Virus record (IMG/VR): IMGVR_UViG_3300023106_000028
Location: 1 to 24,729 of that record
DNA length: 24,729 nt
Origin: a virus
Reading direction: 5' to 3' (one strand)
Every line of letters begins with the position of its first letter. The first letter of the stretch is position 1. Of the stretch, positions 1-8,072 are shown in pieces. The notes under the pieces were generated by a model, which saw only the letters and a list, made by a program, of their open reading frames with translations, did no database searches and had not been told where the DNA came from. The position numbers were made by a program, and so were the translations under genes.

Positions 1-581
1 CTTACAACGTTACCATCTTCATGGAAAGGCGAACCGCCGCCATCAAAAGTAAATCCATCAATCTTTAAACGATCAATATAAGTTCCTGATGAACCATTGT
101 AAATTACTTTATCCGAATTGTAGCAATTAATCTGGTAAGCATTTACATTTTTGAATGATGCGTTACGATATGAAACATTAATACTCTTTCCTGCAATCGT
201 TAAAGCTGAATTATTTAAATCCTGAACTATAACACCCGTTAAGTCGAAATCAACATTTACTAAATTTTCATGGTATGCGCCTTGCTTGTAAATACCTGGA
301 ATAACTTTGTACTTTTTATCAGATACATTTGAAAGGTTGGCATATTCGATGTAAGTAATTGTTTTAACGTCCGAAACAGGAGGCTTAACTTCGTCTTTAG
401 CTTTTAAATAAGCGGCTTTACGAATAGCAACAGTATTACTTCCAATTAAAGTAATTACAACACCGTCCGAGTAAGTTATTACGTGAGTTGTTTTGCTTAC
501 CGTAGAACTTATTGGAGGTATTGTTTGAGCCATTAAACCTATCGGAATAAGCAAGGCTATAAATAATATTAGTTTTTTCAT
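1..581 (-). CDS. Fibre/spike-type protein with signal peptide, probable beta-helix (partial, C-terminus off window)
   Basis: The reading frame is open from the ATG at 581 to the left edge, giving 193 codons of an incomplete protein. The N-terminus is a Sec signal peptide: KK at residues 2-3, a hydrophobic core LILFIALLIPIG, then LMA|Q with predicted cleavage after residue 18. A short spacer rich in Thr, Ser and Pro follows. From about residue 90 onward there are short alternating strands with recurring N, G, V and I (for example FDLTGVIVQDLNN, then SYRNASFKNV, then DRLKIDGFTFDGGG). This pattern suits a right-handed parallel beta-helix, as in phage tailspikes and pectate-lyase-like proteins. 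Its start codon shares one base with the stop of the preceding gene (TAATG), so it is likely translationally coupled. Role inferred: receptor- or glycan-binding spike. No catalytic residues can be assigned from the partial sequence. Confidence 0.75.
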   Translation of the reverse strand, partial: MKKLILFIALLIPIGLMAQTIPPISSTVSKTTHVITYSDGVVITLIGSNTVAIRKAAYLKAKDEVKPPVSDVKTITYIEYANLSNVSDKKYKVIPGIYKQGAYHENLVNVDFDLTGVIVQDLNNSALTIAGKSINVSYRNASFKNVNAYQINCYNSDKVIYNGSSGTYIDRLKIDGFTFDGGGSPFHEDGNVV

Positions 582-1093
582 TAGAACTTAATAATTAAGT
601 AATCAATTGTAATATTGTTTGTTCCTAAAATCGGAACGCTGGCAAAATTTACCGTAAAAGATGTAGAAGTAATGTTGCTTACCCATGACGGAACCGCAGC
701 GTTTGCCGACCTCGCTTGTATGTAAATCTGATTTGGAGCAAACGAAAGTCCATGATTAACTACATAAGCTGTTTGCAGAACTGCTGCGCTAAAAGTTACA
801 TTACCTTTAATTGTGTTTGAATTTGGCATTTTAAGCCATCTTCCAGTTGTTACGCTCGCTACTTTGATAACGGAAAGCCCATCATCTGTAGCCGTGCTTA
901 AATCATCCCACATATAGATTCCGCCGTTACCATCATTTATGGCATTCAAACCCTGCAATAATACCTGAGTATTTGAACTTCCGCTTTGTGACCTCAAATC
1001 TGATATTGTACCGAATGATTTAGATGCGACTGGCGTTAATTGAGCTTTAGCAAAAGCACTTACGAATAGCAATAAGATTAGTAATTTTTTCAT
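581..1093 (-). CDS. Small fibre/spike-cap protein with signal peptide
   Basis: This is a 170-residue protein. Residues 1-17 form a signal peptide (KK, hydrophobic core, AKA|Q). Residues about 25-90 (ISDLRSQSG ... INDGNGGIYMWDD ... GRWLKM) resemble the small N-terminal capping domain found before the beta-helix in many phage tailspikes, whose usual pattern is 'DLR...AINDGGGGxYxWD...GRWxR'. Residues about 93-170 (from NTIKG through VVNHGLSFAPNQIYI to GTNNITIDYLIIKF) resemble a beta-sandwich tip module. The same module, in diverged form, ends the neighbouring 431-residue protein. A cap domain is normally fused to a large helix; here it stands in a short protein, and the likely helix protein is the next gene. 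The gene starts 2 bases after the previous stop and its stop overlaps the next start. Function as a fibre or spike component is inferred from modules and position. Confidence 0.7.
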   Translation of the reverse strand: MKKLLILLLFVSAFAKAQLTPVASKSFGTISDLRSQSGSSNTQVLLQGLNAINDGNGGIYMWDDLSTATDDGLSVIKVASVTTGRWLKMPNSNTIKGNVTFSAAVLQTAYVVNHGLSFAPNQIYIQARSANAAVPSWVSNITSTSFTVNFASVPILGTNNITIDYLIIKF

Positions 1094-1095
1094 GG

Positions 1096-2391
1096 TTATT
1101 TAATTGAAACTGAATAAGCTAAATTATTTGTTCCCGAAGCAGGGGCGACCGAATATACAACATTTACGTTTGTAGCATCCAAAGTTACATAAATCAAACC
1201 TGCCGCAGCCGCATTGTTAGGCGTAACAATTACGCTATTTGCAGATGTAACACCAGAAACTCCATGAGCAAAACTGATTGTTGTTGCTGCTCCCGTTCCG
1301 CTTCCTGTTGCCGTAAATTGTTTACCTACAAAAGCCGTGGTAGCAAATTTAGTTGTGTTATCCTTTGCTGTTGGAGTTGTTCCCGATTGCTGAGCAGTCC
1401 AAGTATTTGCATTTCCTAAATTTAACCCTACTGTTCGTGCTGTAGTCGTATTATACGATCCTGAAAATGTTAAGGTTCCATTTGTGGCTGTTAAATTCAA
1501 TAGGGATGCAGGAGCCACAAAATCAGTTCCCGAAACCGCATTAATTACGTTTCTAGAAGCGTCTAATTTAAGTAGTGTAGAAGCTGTTAAAGGCGATAAG
1601 TTAAGTGAACTTTGAATAACCACATTGTTAGATGAATTAACCGAAAGCCCAGGATTAGGAGCGGCATTATTTCCATAAAATCTTATACCATTGCTTAATG
1701 TTAATGCCTGGAAGTACAAGGCATTATCATAAATACCATATTCTCCTGTTCCTGCTGTAGAAACAAAAGCATTAAAGTTGTCAGCATTAGACGAACTGAA
1801 TTTTGATAAATAATTAACATCTAAAGCAGAACCAATCGCAATCCTGTTAGATGCCGATAAGCCTCCAACTGTAGCGTTTTGAGTTGATGTGTTTCCGGTT
1901 GTTAAAACCTGATCTAAAGTTTGACTACCGCCACCCCCTGTCGCATAGTTTGGAATATTTAATGTTGATCCTATTAATGTAGCAGCCCCTGATGTACCTG
2001 TCGTAGTTAAAATAATGTTATTTTGTTTTGCATTTAAAGCCGTTTGTGTTTGCGCTAAACTTCTGCTATTTGCTACTGTACGATAAATAGTCGTGTCAGG
2101 AGCAGAACCGCCAACGGTACTTAAAATACCGCTTCCATCTATTGAAAGTCCTGTGCCAACTCTAAAAGCTCCCAAAAGAGAAGCTGATGCAATAGGTAAA
2201 GCTGTTGGTTTTATAGTAGAAACGCCTGAAGCGAAAACCTCTAGCCTTGCTATAGGAGTATCATCAGCTGATGAAGTTGGAACCAATATCCCGTTAGGCT
2301 TAACATTTAATTTGTTTCCTGCTTTCGGTACGTACTGGGCGTATGCAGAATACGAAACAAAAAAAGAAAGGATTAATAATATTTTTTTCAT
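1096..2391 (-). CDS. Tail fibre protein with signal peptide
   Basis: This 431-residue protein starts with a signal peptide (KK, hydrophobic core, AYA|Q, predicted cleavage after residue 18). The rest is a low-complexity S/T/G/N-rich stalk. Residues about 120-168 (ALNAKQNN ... GTSGAATLIGSTLNIPNYA ... LDQVLTTGN) form a module that recurs almost unchanged in the adjacent 1206-residue fibre. Residues about 325-355 (NTWTAQQSGTTPTAKDNTTK) match the 'A.QS..TP.A.DNSTK.ATT.FV' type of phage fibre segment. The C-terminus (ISFAHGVSGV ... SGTNNLAYSVSIK) resembles that of the next gene and is probably the distal tip. The stop of the fibre gene before it ends three bases from this ATG (TAATCATG). Tail fibre assignment rests on module type, composition and position downstream of the tail genes; an exported adhesin of the lysogen is an alternative because of the signal peptide. 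Confidence 0.75.
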   Translation of the reverse strand: MKKILLILSFFVSYSAYAQYVPKAGNKLNVKPNGILVPTSSADDTPIARLEVFASGVSTIKPTALPIASASLLGAFRVGTGLSIDGSGILSTVGGSAPDTTIYRTVANSRSLAQTQTALNAKQNNIILTTTGTSGAATLIGSTLNIPNYATGGGGSQTLDQVLTTGNTSTQNATVGGLSASNRIAIGSALDVNYLSKFSSSNADNFNAFVSTAGTGEYGIYDNALYFQALTLSNGIRFYGNNAAPNPGLSVNSSNNVVIQSSLNLSPLTASTLLKLDASRNVINAVSGTDFVAPASLLNLTATNGTLTFSGSYNTTTARTVGLNLGNANTWTAQQSGTTPTAKDNTTKFATTAFVGKQFTATGSGTGAATTISFAHGVSGVTSANSVIVTPNNAAAAGLIYVTLDATNVNVVYSVAPASGTNNLAYSVSIK

Positions 2392-2393
2392 GA

Positions 2394-5300
2394 TTATTTA
2401 ATTATGTATTGAAAATTAAACGTAACCCTATATGCTCCAGTAGTGCTTGTAAACAAAGCCCTCAGGTCTGCAACATCTAGTGATGGCGAACCAATGGCAA
2501 AACCATATTGAAATTGATCTCCGCTTACTATACCAGATAAATCAGCATCAGATATAAAGTCTGTAGCAGGCAAAGATGGCGGTAAAGAAACATGAAATCT
2601 TGTGTTTGTTGCGGATGTTGGTGTAATTGAAGCCGATCCGTAAACGGTTACTATATTTCCTTGTCTAGTATAAAAACATTGATTAGCTGATGAACTTGTC
2701 ACGTTAGTAGTATTGCTTATTGTAGGAACGTATGTTCCGCTTGATGAAACAGGCAGGTCTTGAAGCCTTACAACGTCTGTTGGATTTGTTGGGGCTGATG
2801 ACACTGTTGCCTTCCCTGTTATTTGCACTATATTAGCGTCTGTTAAGGTAATTTGATTTGTTTTCGTACCCGACACGACTTTACCAATTCCAAAAGAATA
2901 GCCCGTGTTATCTGTGTCATAATAAATACCATTAATTTGTGAAGGAGCCGAAACGTCGTTATCGATATAAAGAGGCCTCATAGAGCCAAACGTAGTCCTG
3001 CCGTACATAACTCTCATAGATTCAATATTCGTGTTTGCCGATGCAGGATTATTAGTTTGAAAACTTAGTCCTGTTCCAAAATTTGATGATAAACTATTTA
3101 TCCCTCTTATTTTTGAAACACTAGAGCCATCAACGCCATACCTTATGATATCTTCAAATACTGGACTGCCAGTTGTTCCGCTGGAACTTCTTGTAAAAAT
3201 GTTTCCTGCTGCTAAAACTTGATTTAAGTTTGTTCCAGTAGCCGAGCCCGAAATGTTACCGCTAACAATTGTTCCTGGTACATCGGTAACGGCAATATTT
3301 ACATTTGCGCTTCCGTCAAATGATGCAGGTGTTGATGATATACCTGTTGTTCCTATTAATCTTGGGGTTGACAATTTTGTTGCATTTCCCGATACTAAAC
3401 TAGATGCTGTTCCAGTAAGTCCTGTTCCTGCACCAGTGAAGGATAATCCTGTAATAATCCCGCTGGCATTTATTGTTGTTGCTCCTGATAAAGCACCGCT
3501 AACATTTGATGCACCATTAAAATTTTGCCCCCAAATCGATCTTGTTGAGCCTAATGTTGCTGCCGAACCTGTTGTATTTGCCCCTATTGTTTGTCCTGTA
3601 GCTATTGCTGCTGATGATAGATATGTGTTATTATCCAAAGAACCGTCAGCCTTTAAAAACTGTGCAGAAGTTCCCCCTGTCTTTTTAAAAGATTTACCTT
3701 CAACATCTCCTGCAAAGAAATTTTTAGCATTGATATCTTCCTGATATAGTCCATATAAATTTGTTATACTTCCTGCGTTAGAGGCTAAACCAGCAATCTT
3801 AATTCCATAAGCATTCCCGATTGTTACGTTAGGTGTTTCGTTTCTTATTTCCGCTAAAACCCCTATCGCATTATCAACTATTGCTCCTGTTTGCCCTCCT
3901 GTAGTTCCCCCAAAACCAGCTCGACCCCTTAAGCCAATTTGTGTGCCTAATCTGCCTGCAAATGTGTTCGCTTGCGAATACGCATCGCCAGTAATAGCTA
4001 CCCTCAAACCAGTGTCGTATACGCCAGATGGAATATTCTGATCGGTTGTTTGTGACGATATTCCAAAAACATCATAATAACCATTTGATGTAGCCGCAGT
4101 TTTAGTCGTAACGATAACCCCGTCTAGATTGTTTCCGTTAGTGATTGTACCCTCAAAAGTACCCATAATACCAAGAGGATCACGTCCTACAGATATCTGT
4201 TTTACTCTTACTGTTGATGCATCGATTTCTAATCCTTCTTCTACCCCGTTTCTTTTAGATATAAGCTTATTGTTTCCAGTTGAACCTTGTACGTCCACTA
4301 AAACGTTTGCTGCTGTTGAAATTCCAAACCTACTGTTACCATTAACCGTTAATGCATCTGAGAAACTACTTACATCGATACCTATTCTTTTAGCAGTGAA
4401 AAACCCATCTAAATCTAGGTTTCCAGTTTTCGATTCATTTCCAGTAGTGTGCAGGAAATTCCCGCTAGTAGTAGTTCCTCCATCCGCGGTTAATAAATCG
4501 GATGATGTACCCGCAAGCGTGGCAAAACCAACAGCTTTCACATACCCATCCGTTTCTATTTTTTCAGAGGTTGTCGCGGAACCTACTATGATTCTTTGAA
4601 GCGTTTTAATACCTGTGGCAGTTTCGTTACCTGTTTTATGCAAAACATTAACATCTAAGGCATAAGGAGCTAAATCTGCTATTACGCCGCTTCCGTTCCT
4701 TTTAACAATCTGATTTGCTCCTGTGCCGCTATTTAATGTTAATACAGGAGTAGTACTGGAATTAGTCACACTTATATCTCCGTTGGCACTGGTAACGCTT
4801 GTAACATTGCCAGAAGAAACCATGCTTCCACCTGATATTACGACAACAAAATTCCTACTACCCGTTTCGGGTGCCACATCAAATTTATAAGTAACCCCAT
4901 TATCATCTGAATACCAATTTGTAAATACTTGTCTGTCCCCTGTCGATGATAGTTCAATTAAGCTCAAATCTGTAGGGCTTACCCCGTATGTTGCCGAATA
5001 TGTAGCCCAAGTAATTGGTATAACAGTTGCTCCCGATGCCAAAGTAACTGGAACCCTTAAAGCTGAACTTCCTGCGCCACCGCCTGTTGCATAATTAGGT
5101 ATGTTTAAAGTATTCCCAATTAAGCTCGCTGTTCCGCTTGTTCCTAATGTTGTTAAAACTAATTGATTTTGTTTTGAGTTAAAAGTATTCCAATCAGAAC
5201 CACTTAATGCACCATTAACGCCACTAGATGATAAACCTATAGAAAGGACTTGTCCAGCTAACGAAAGTCCATTTGCTGTTCCAATAGTTACAGCACTGTG

Positions 5301-6014
5301 TCTTGCTGCTGTATTTGCTGCGACATCAGTATTAGCACTTACATCCGTTTGAAAAGTTCCTAATGTTTTGTTCCCTTTTATATACTGAGCTGCGCTGCCT
5401 GATGTGATTATCGGTTCATATAAAACATCTGTAGATGGTTTTATAACGCTAAAAGCTGTTAATGTTTTAGCGTACGCAGGAACAGTTGGATCTAACTCCG
5501 TAAAGCTTGTTAAAAAACCCGATGGGTTTCCTGTTAATGGATAATACAGTCCATCATTTTGAGTTTTCGTTCTGTAATTTGCAGATACACCACTCCAAAC
5601 AGGATCGGTTTCAGTCGTAATAAACGCAGGAACGCCCGTAATCTTTGAATAAGCCAAAGTGTTTATCCATGTTGGGTTATTGTAAGTTCCGACTAATAAA
5701 GGATAAAACGGGTCGTAATCTGATGATTGAGCAGTTACCGTTCCTGTTCTACCGAATACAGATGAAACCGCGCCACCTCCGCCGCCACTAAATTGCGAAC
5801 GAGGAACCTTTTTAAAAACACCATTATCAATAGTAACTACACTGTCTGTAATTGATCCTAAAGCCAAAAAAGGGAACTGAACATTTGAGCCCCTTAAAAC
5901 TATTTTACCTGTATTTGAATTGCCAATACGTATATCGGGATAATTCAATTGGTAGGTTTGAGCCGAAGCAAAGCCGCTTATTGCGAGTAAAAGTATGGTT
6001 ATTAATCTTTTCAT
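2394..6014 (-). CDS. Large tail fibre protein with signal peptide
   Basis: This 1206-residue protein is the largest distal tail gene. Residues 1-18 are a Sec signal peptide (KR, ITILLLAIS core, FASA|Q). The mature part is a chain of fibre-stalk modules widespread in Bacteroidota phages: SSVFGRTGTVTAQSSDYD near residue 80, ETDPVWSGV near 135, GALSGSDWNTFNSKQN near 275, the GTSGTASLIGNTLNIPNYA module near 295, and two 'HKTGNE/HTTGNESKTG' units near 460 and 525. A C-terminal domain at about 1105-1206 (GTYVPTISNTTNVTSSS, then FYTRQGNIVTVYGSA, ending FNFQYIIK) is like the terminal domain of many phage fibres. Composition is dominated by S, T, G and N with very few Cys. The start overlaps the previous stop as TAATG. 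It probably reads the host surface; the signal peptide is unexplained for a virion protein. Confidence 0.85.
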   Translation of the reverse strand: MKRLITILLLAISGFASAQTYQLNYPDIRIGNSNTGKIVLRGSNVQFPFLALGSITDSVVTIDNGVFKKVPRSQFSGGGGGAVSSVFGRTGTVTAQSSDYDPFYPLLVGTYNNPTWINTLAYSKITGVPAFITTETDPVWSGVSANYRTKTQNDGLYYPLTGNPSGFLTSFTELDPTVPAYAKTLTAFSVIKPSTDVLYEPIITSGSAAQYIKGNKTLGTFQTDVSANTDVAANTAARHSAVTIGTANGLSLAGQVLSIGLSSSGVNGALSGSDWNTFNSKQNQLVLTTLGTSGTASLIGNTLNIPNYATGGGAGSSALRVPVTLASGATVIPITWATYSATYGVSPTDLSLIELSSTGDRQVFTNWYSDDNGVTYKFDVAPETGSRNFVVVISGGSMVSSGNVTSVTSANGDISVTNSSTTPVLTLNSGTGANQIVKRNGSGVIADLAPYALDVNVLHKTGNETATGIKTLQRIIVGSATTSEKIETDGYVKAVGFATLAGTSSDLLTADGGTTTSGNFLHTTGNESKTGNLDLDGFFTAKRIGIDVSSFSDALTVNGNSRFGISTAANVLVDVQGSTGNNKLISKRNGVEEGLEIDASTVRVKQISVGRDPLGIMGTFEGTITNGNNLDGVIVTTKTAATSNGYYDVFGISSQTTDQNIPSGVYDTGLRVAITGDAYSQANTFAGRLGTQIGLRGRAGFGGTTGGQTGAIVDNAIGVLAEIRNETPNVTIGNAYGIKIAGLASNAGSITNLYGLYQEDINAKNFFAGDVEGKSFKKTGGTSAQFLKADGSLDNNTYLSSAAIATGQTIGANTTGSAATLGSTRSIWGQNFNGASNVSGALSGATTINASGIITGLSFTGAGTGLTGTASSLVSGNATKLSTPRLIGTTGISSTPASFDGSANVNIAVTDVPGTIVSGNISGSATGTNLNQVLAAGNIFTRSSSGTTGSPVFEDIIRYGVDGSSVSKIRGINSLSSNFGTGLSFQTNNPASANTNIESMRVMYGRTTFGSMRPLYIDNDVSAPSQINGIYYDTDNTGYSFGIGKVVSGTKTNQITLTDANIVQITGKATVSSAPTNPTDVVRLQDLPVSSSGTYVPTISNTTNVTSSSANQCFYTRQGNIVTVYGSASITPTSATNTRFHVSLPPSLPATDFISDADLSGIVSGDQFQYGFAIGSPSLDVADLRALFTSTTGAYRVTFNFQYIIK

Positions 6015-6424
6015 TATATGAATATTATTTTTATCGTATCAGTTGGCGAAACTCCAAATCCGCCCATTATCATACCGTTTTCATCGTAACCAATAGCCTG
6101 TAATCCAGCATATCCATTTATGTAAACTGTATAATTTGCGTTTGCTGGTATTCCCGTTTCTAAACTCAAATCTAAATTTCCAGAACCATCAACATCAGAA
6201 CCTAATTTATTTATGATTTTTTTAGTTAAACCCCCAGCTAATCCGATTTGATACATTACCTCTCCCAAATCTGGAATATCTCTGGGGTCGGTAAAGTTGT
6301 TCGGCTGATTGTATTTAAATTTACCGTAATTAACAGATATATCTTCTGGATTTGCTCCGTCACCTAAAGGGTGGCAAATTTCCTCTACCTTTAATTCTCT
6401 TAGTATTTCGTCTCTGTTTGCCAT
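6014..6424 (-). CDS. Unknown tail-region protein
   Basis: This 136-residue protein sits between the collar-domain protein and the large fibre. I chose the ATG at 6424 (MANRDEIL), which shares a base with the preceding stop (TAATG). An upstream in-frame TTG at 6451 would overlap the previous gene by 28 bases and is less likely. The N-terminal half is charged (DEILRELKVEE), followed by LGDGANPEDISVNYGKF. The C-terminal half (GNLDLSLETGIPANANYTV and YDENGMIMGGFGVSP) looks beta-rich. There is no signal peptide, unlike the four genes downstream. I do not recognise a family. Position suggests a baseplate or fibre-connecting protein, perhaps an adaptor for the large fibre, but this is inference only. 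Confidence 0.7.
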   Translation of the reverse strand: MANRDEILRELKVEEICHPLGDGANPEDISVNYGKFKYNQPNNFTDPRDIPDLGEVMYQIGLAGGLTKKIINKLGSDVDGSGNLDLSLETGIPANANYTVYINGYAGLQAIGYDENGMIMGGFGVSPTDTIKIIFI

Positions 6425-8040
6425 TAGTTTATTTTTATAACGTAAACACAAACTCTAGCTAAAGGATTGTTTGCAAGCGGCGTACCATCTCCCAAATTAG
6501 CAGATTTACCTAAATTAGCGGCTCCTGAGCCTTTTCTTAACTCATAAGCGAACGCGCCATTATTACTTCCTGCTCTTGCTACTGAACTATTTGCATCTGG
6601 AAGATCGCCAGGACTTGTATTTACCGTTGGCGATAATGTGGCTATTCCCTCCGCTGGCAAATTAGTTTTAGCGATTAGTAAAGTTGCGCTACCTGTTGGC
6701 GTTCCTATTGTTATTGGGTCTGCCCCATCCCATCCAATAGGTAGACGTCCAGACATATCTTGTGTTCCGTTTGTTCCTGCTAAACACCAGTCAGCCCAAT
6801 CAGTATTTGCTAACCCTAATCCAGTTGCTAAATTAAAAGATAAAGCTAAATCCCCTGCGTTTAACTCCTCGAAAAACATCTTAGCTCCTTTGCCTACTGG
6901 CGGTGCTGGCATTCCGCTACCAATGTTTATTGGCGGTTCATCTACTTGTTTCCATAAAGCATACATTAGATTATAATTTAACCCTGCGCCTGTAAGGTAA
7001 ACGTCTTGCGTAGAAGTAAAAGGCCAGTCAACTTCTAAAACATTTTCAGGCTGGTTAATATTAGCATTAGCCATTATTTCATTGCCGCCTGGAGTTGTTC
7101 CGATATTTAAAATATAATTTGCGCCTGTTTTATAAATAAGCAAATGTTCTAAAAACGATAGATTTTTAAATACGCCCGAAATCGTTTGATTTCCAGAACC
7201 GCTTGAAAATGGAGTTACTTTTTGCACTGGCGTAAATGTTACGCCCGAATTTACGGGCTGTGTTACAAATTTACTAAAATTATTATCTTTTGGCTGAATA
7301 TCTACTGTCGCGCCTAAAAGGTCGTAAAATTCGGGCTGTATTACCTCAAATTCTGCATCTGCAATGGGCTGATAAAATATTCCATCATAAGTTACTTGAT
7401 CGCATTGCTGTATCTGATTAACCTTATCTAAAGCCCATCTAGCAACACCTCTTTGACCCCCAACAACAAATGTAAATTGACTATAAGCGACAGAAAATAA
7501 TTGAGTTAAGTTCTGTTTTTGATCGTTGTAAACCTCTCTATCATTTTTTGGTCTGTAGTTTCTTATCTCAGATTCTATTCTAAATTCAAATTCAATGCCC
7601 GTATCAAAAACAGTAGAATAATTATTTTCTGAATTTTTGTACTTTAAAAGTATTGTTTTTGGTTGATCTACTTGAACGCAAATAGGCTCGGAAATAAAAT
7701 CATCAAAGTATAGTTGGTATTTACCAACAGGACAAGCCGAAAATTGATACTGAAGCTCGTAAATCGTTAATGTAGGAAAATTACTAAGAACTAATGTTGA
7801 TGCGGCCCAATTAATTGTATCTATTAATTTATTATTAATATCCCGAATTTCAACATCGGATGGCGCAACATCAGCAACAACTTGTAACTTAAGCGTATCA
7901 CTTTGGGCCCATTTTTGTAAGTAACATTTAGGATCGGTATAATTAGGTGTTTGATACAGGTAAAAATTGCCATCAAAACCCGCGTTAATATCCGTAGTGT
8001 CAATGAATCTAACAGGGTTGAGTTTTGATATCTGTATCAT
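6424..8040 (-). CDS. Distal tail / baseplate protein with tail-collar-like C-terminus
   Basis: This 538-residue protein lies downstream of the tail-tip gene. The first about 180 residues (SKLNPVRFIDTTDIN ... YLQKWAQSDTLKLQV ... CPVGKYQLYFDD) look like beta-rich phage-tail domains, with the CPVGKYQLYF stretch resembling an Ig-like fold that would bind neighbouring tail subunits. The C-terminal 110 residues read WADWCLAGTNGTQDMSGRLP, then IGWDG, then NNPLARVCVYVIKIN. This follows the phage tail-collar / short-fibre tip pattern, in which a 'GTNGTPDLRGRF' loop precedes a final strand near 'LxYIIKI'. The likely role is a baseplate or side-fibre protein contributing to adsorption. No enzyme motif is visible. 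A TATATTTG element lies 5 bases before the ATG. The collar domain call is from pattern memory, not a search. Confidence 0.75.
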   Translation of the reverse strand: MIQISKLNPVRFIDTTDINAGFDGNFYLYQTPNYTDPKCYLQKWAQSDTLKLQVVADVAPSDVEIRDINNKLIDTINWAASTLVLSNFPTLTIYELQYQFSACPVGKYQLYFDDFISEPICVQVDQPKTILLKYKNSENNYSTVFDTGIEFEFRIESEIRNYRPKNDREVYNDQKQNLTQLFSVAYSQFTFVVGGQRGVARWALDKVNQIQQCDQVTYDGIFYQPIADAEFEVIQPEFYDLLGATVDIQPKDNNFSKFVTQPVNSGVTFTPVQKVTPFSSGSGNQTISGVFKNLSFLEHLLIYKTGANYILNIGTTPGGNEIMANANINQPENVLEVDWPFTSTQDVYLTGAGLNYNLMYALWKQVDEPPINIGSGMPAPPVGKGAKMFFEELNAGDLALSFNLATGLGLANTDWADWCLAGTNGTQDMSGRLPIGWDGADPITIGTPTGSATLLIAKTNLPAEGIATLSPTVNTSPGDLPDANSSVARAGSNNGAFAYELRKGSGAANLGKSANLGDGTPLANNPLARVCVYVIKIN

Positions 8041-8045
8041 TGTTT

Positions 8046-8053
8046 CAAATATA
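8046..8053 (-). promoter_or_regulatory. Possible -7 promoter element (TATATTTG)
   Basis: The minus strand reads TATATTTG, matching the Bacteroidota -7 consensus TAnnTTTG, in the 32-base gap before the 538-residue tail gene. The sequence 19 bases further upstream is TTAG, a weak match to the -33 TTTG. The element ends only 5 bases before the ATG, so any transcript would be almost leaderless. It may equally be chance in AT-rich DNA. Confidence 0.25.
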
Positions 8054-8072
8054 GTAAATTATAGCTTAAAAA

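Noticed and set aside
2093-4599. Plus-strand open frames opposite the fibre genes (2093-2401, 3253-3744, 4129-4599)
   Set aside because: They are antisense to clear Ser/Thr/Gly-rich fibre coding sequence. Their Val/Pro/Leu-rich products are the expected mirror of that composition, and no family features are seen.
6424-6451. TTG start at 6451 for the 136-residue tail-region gene
   Set aside because: The ATG at 6424 gives the same TAATG junction used repeatedly in this window; the TTG would need a 28-base overlap.
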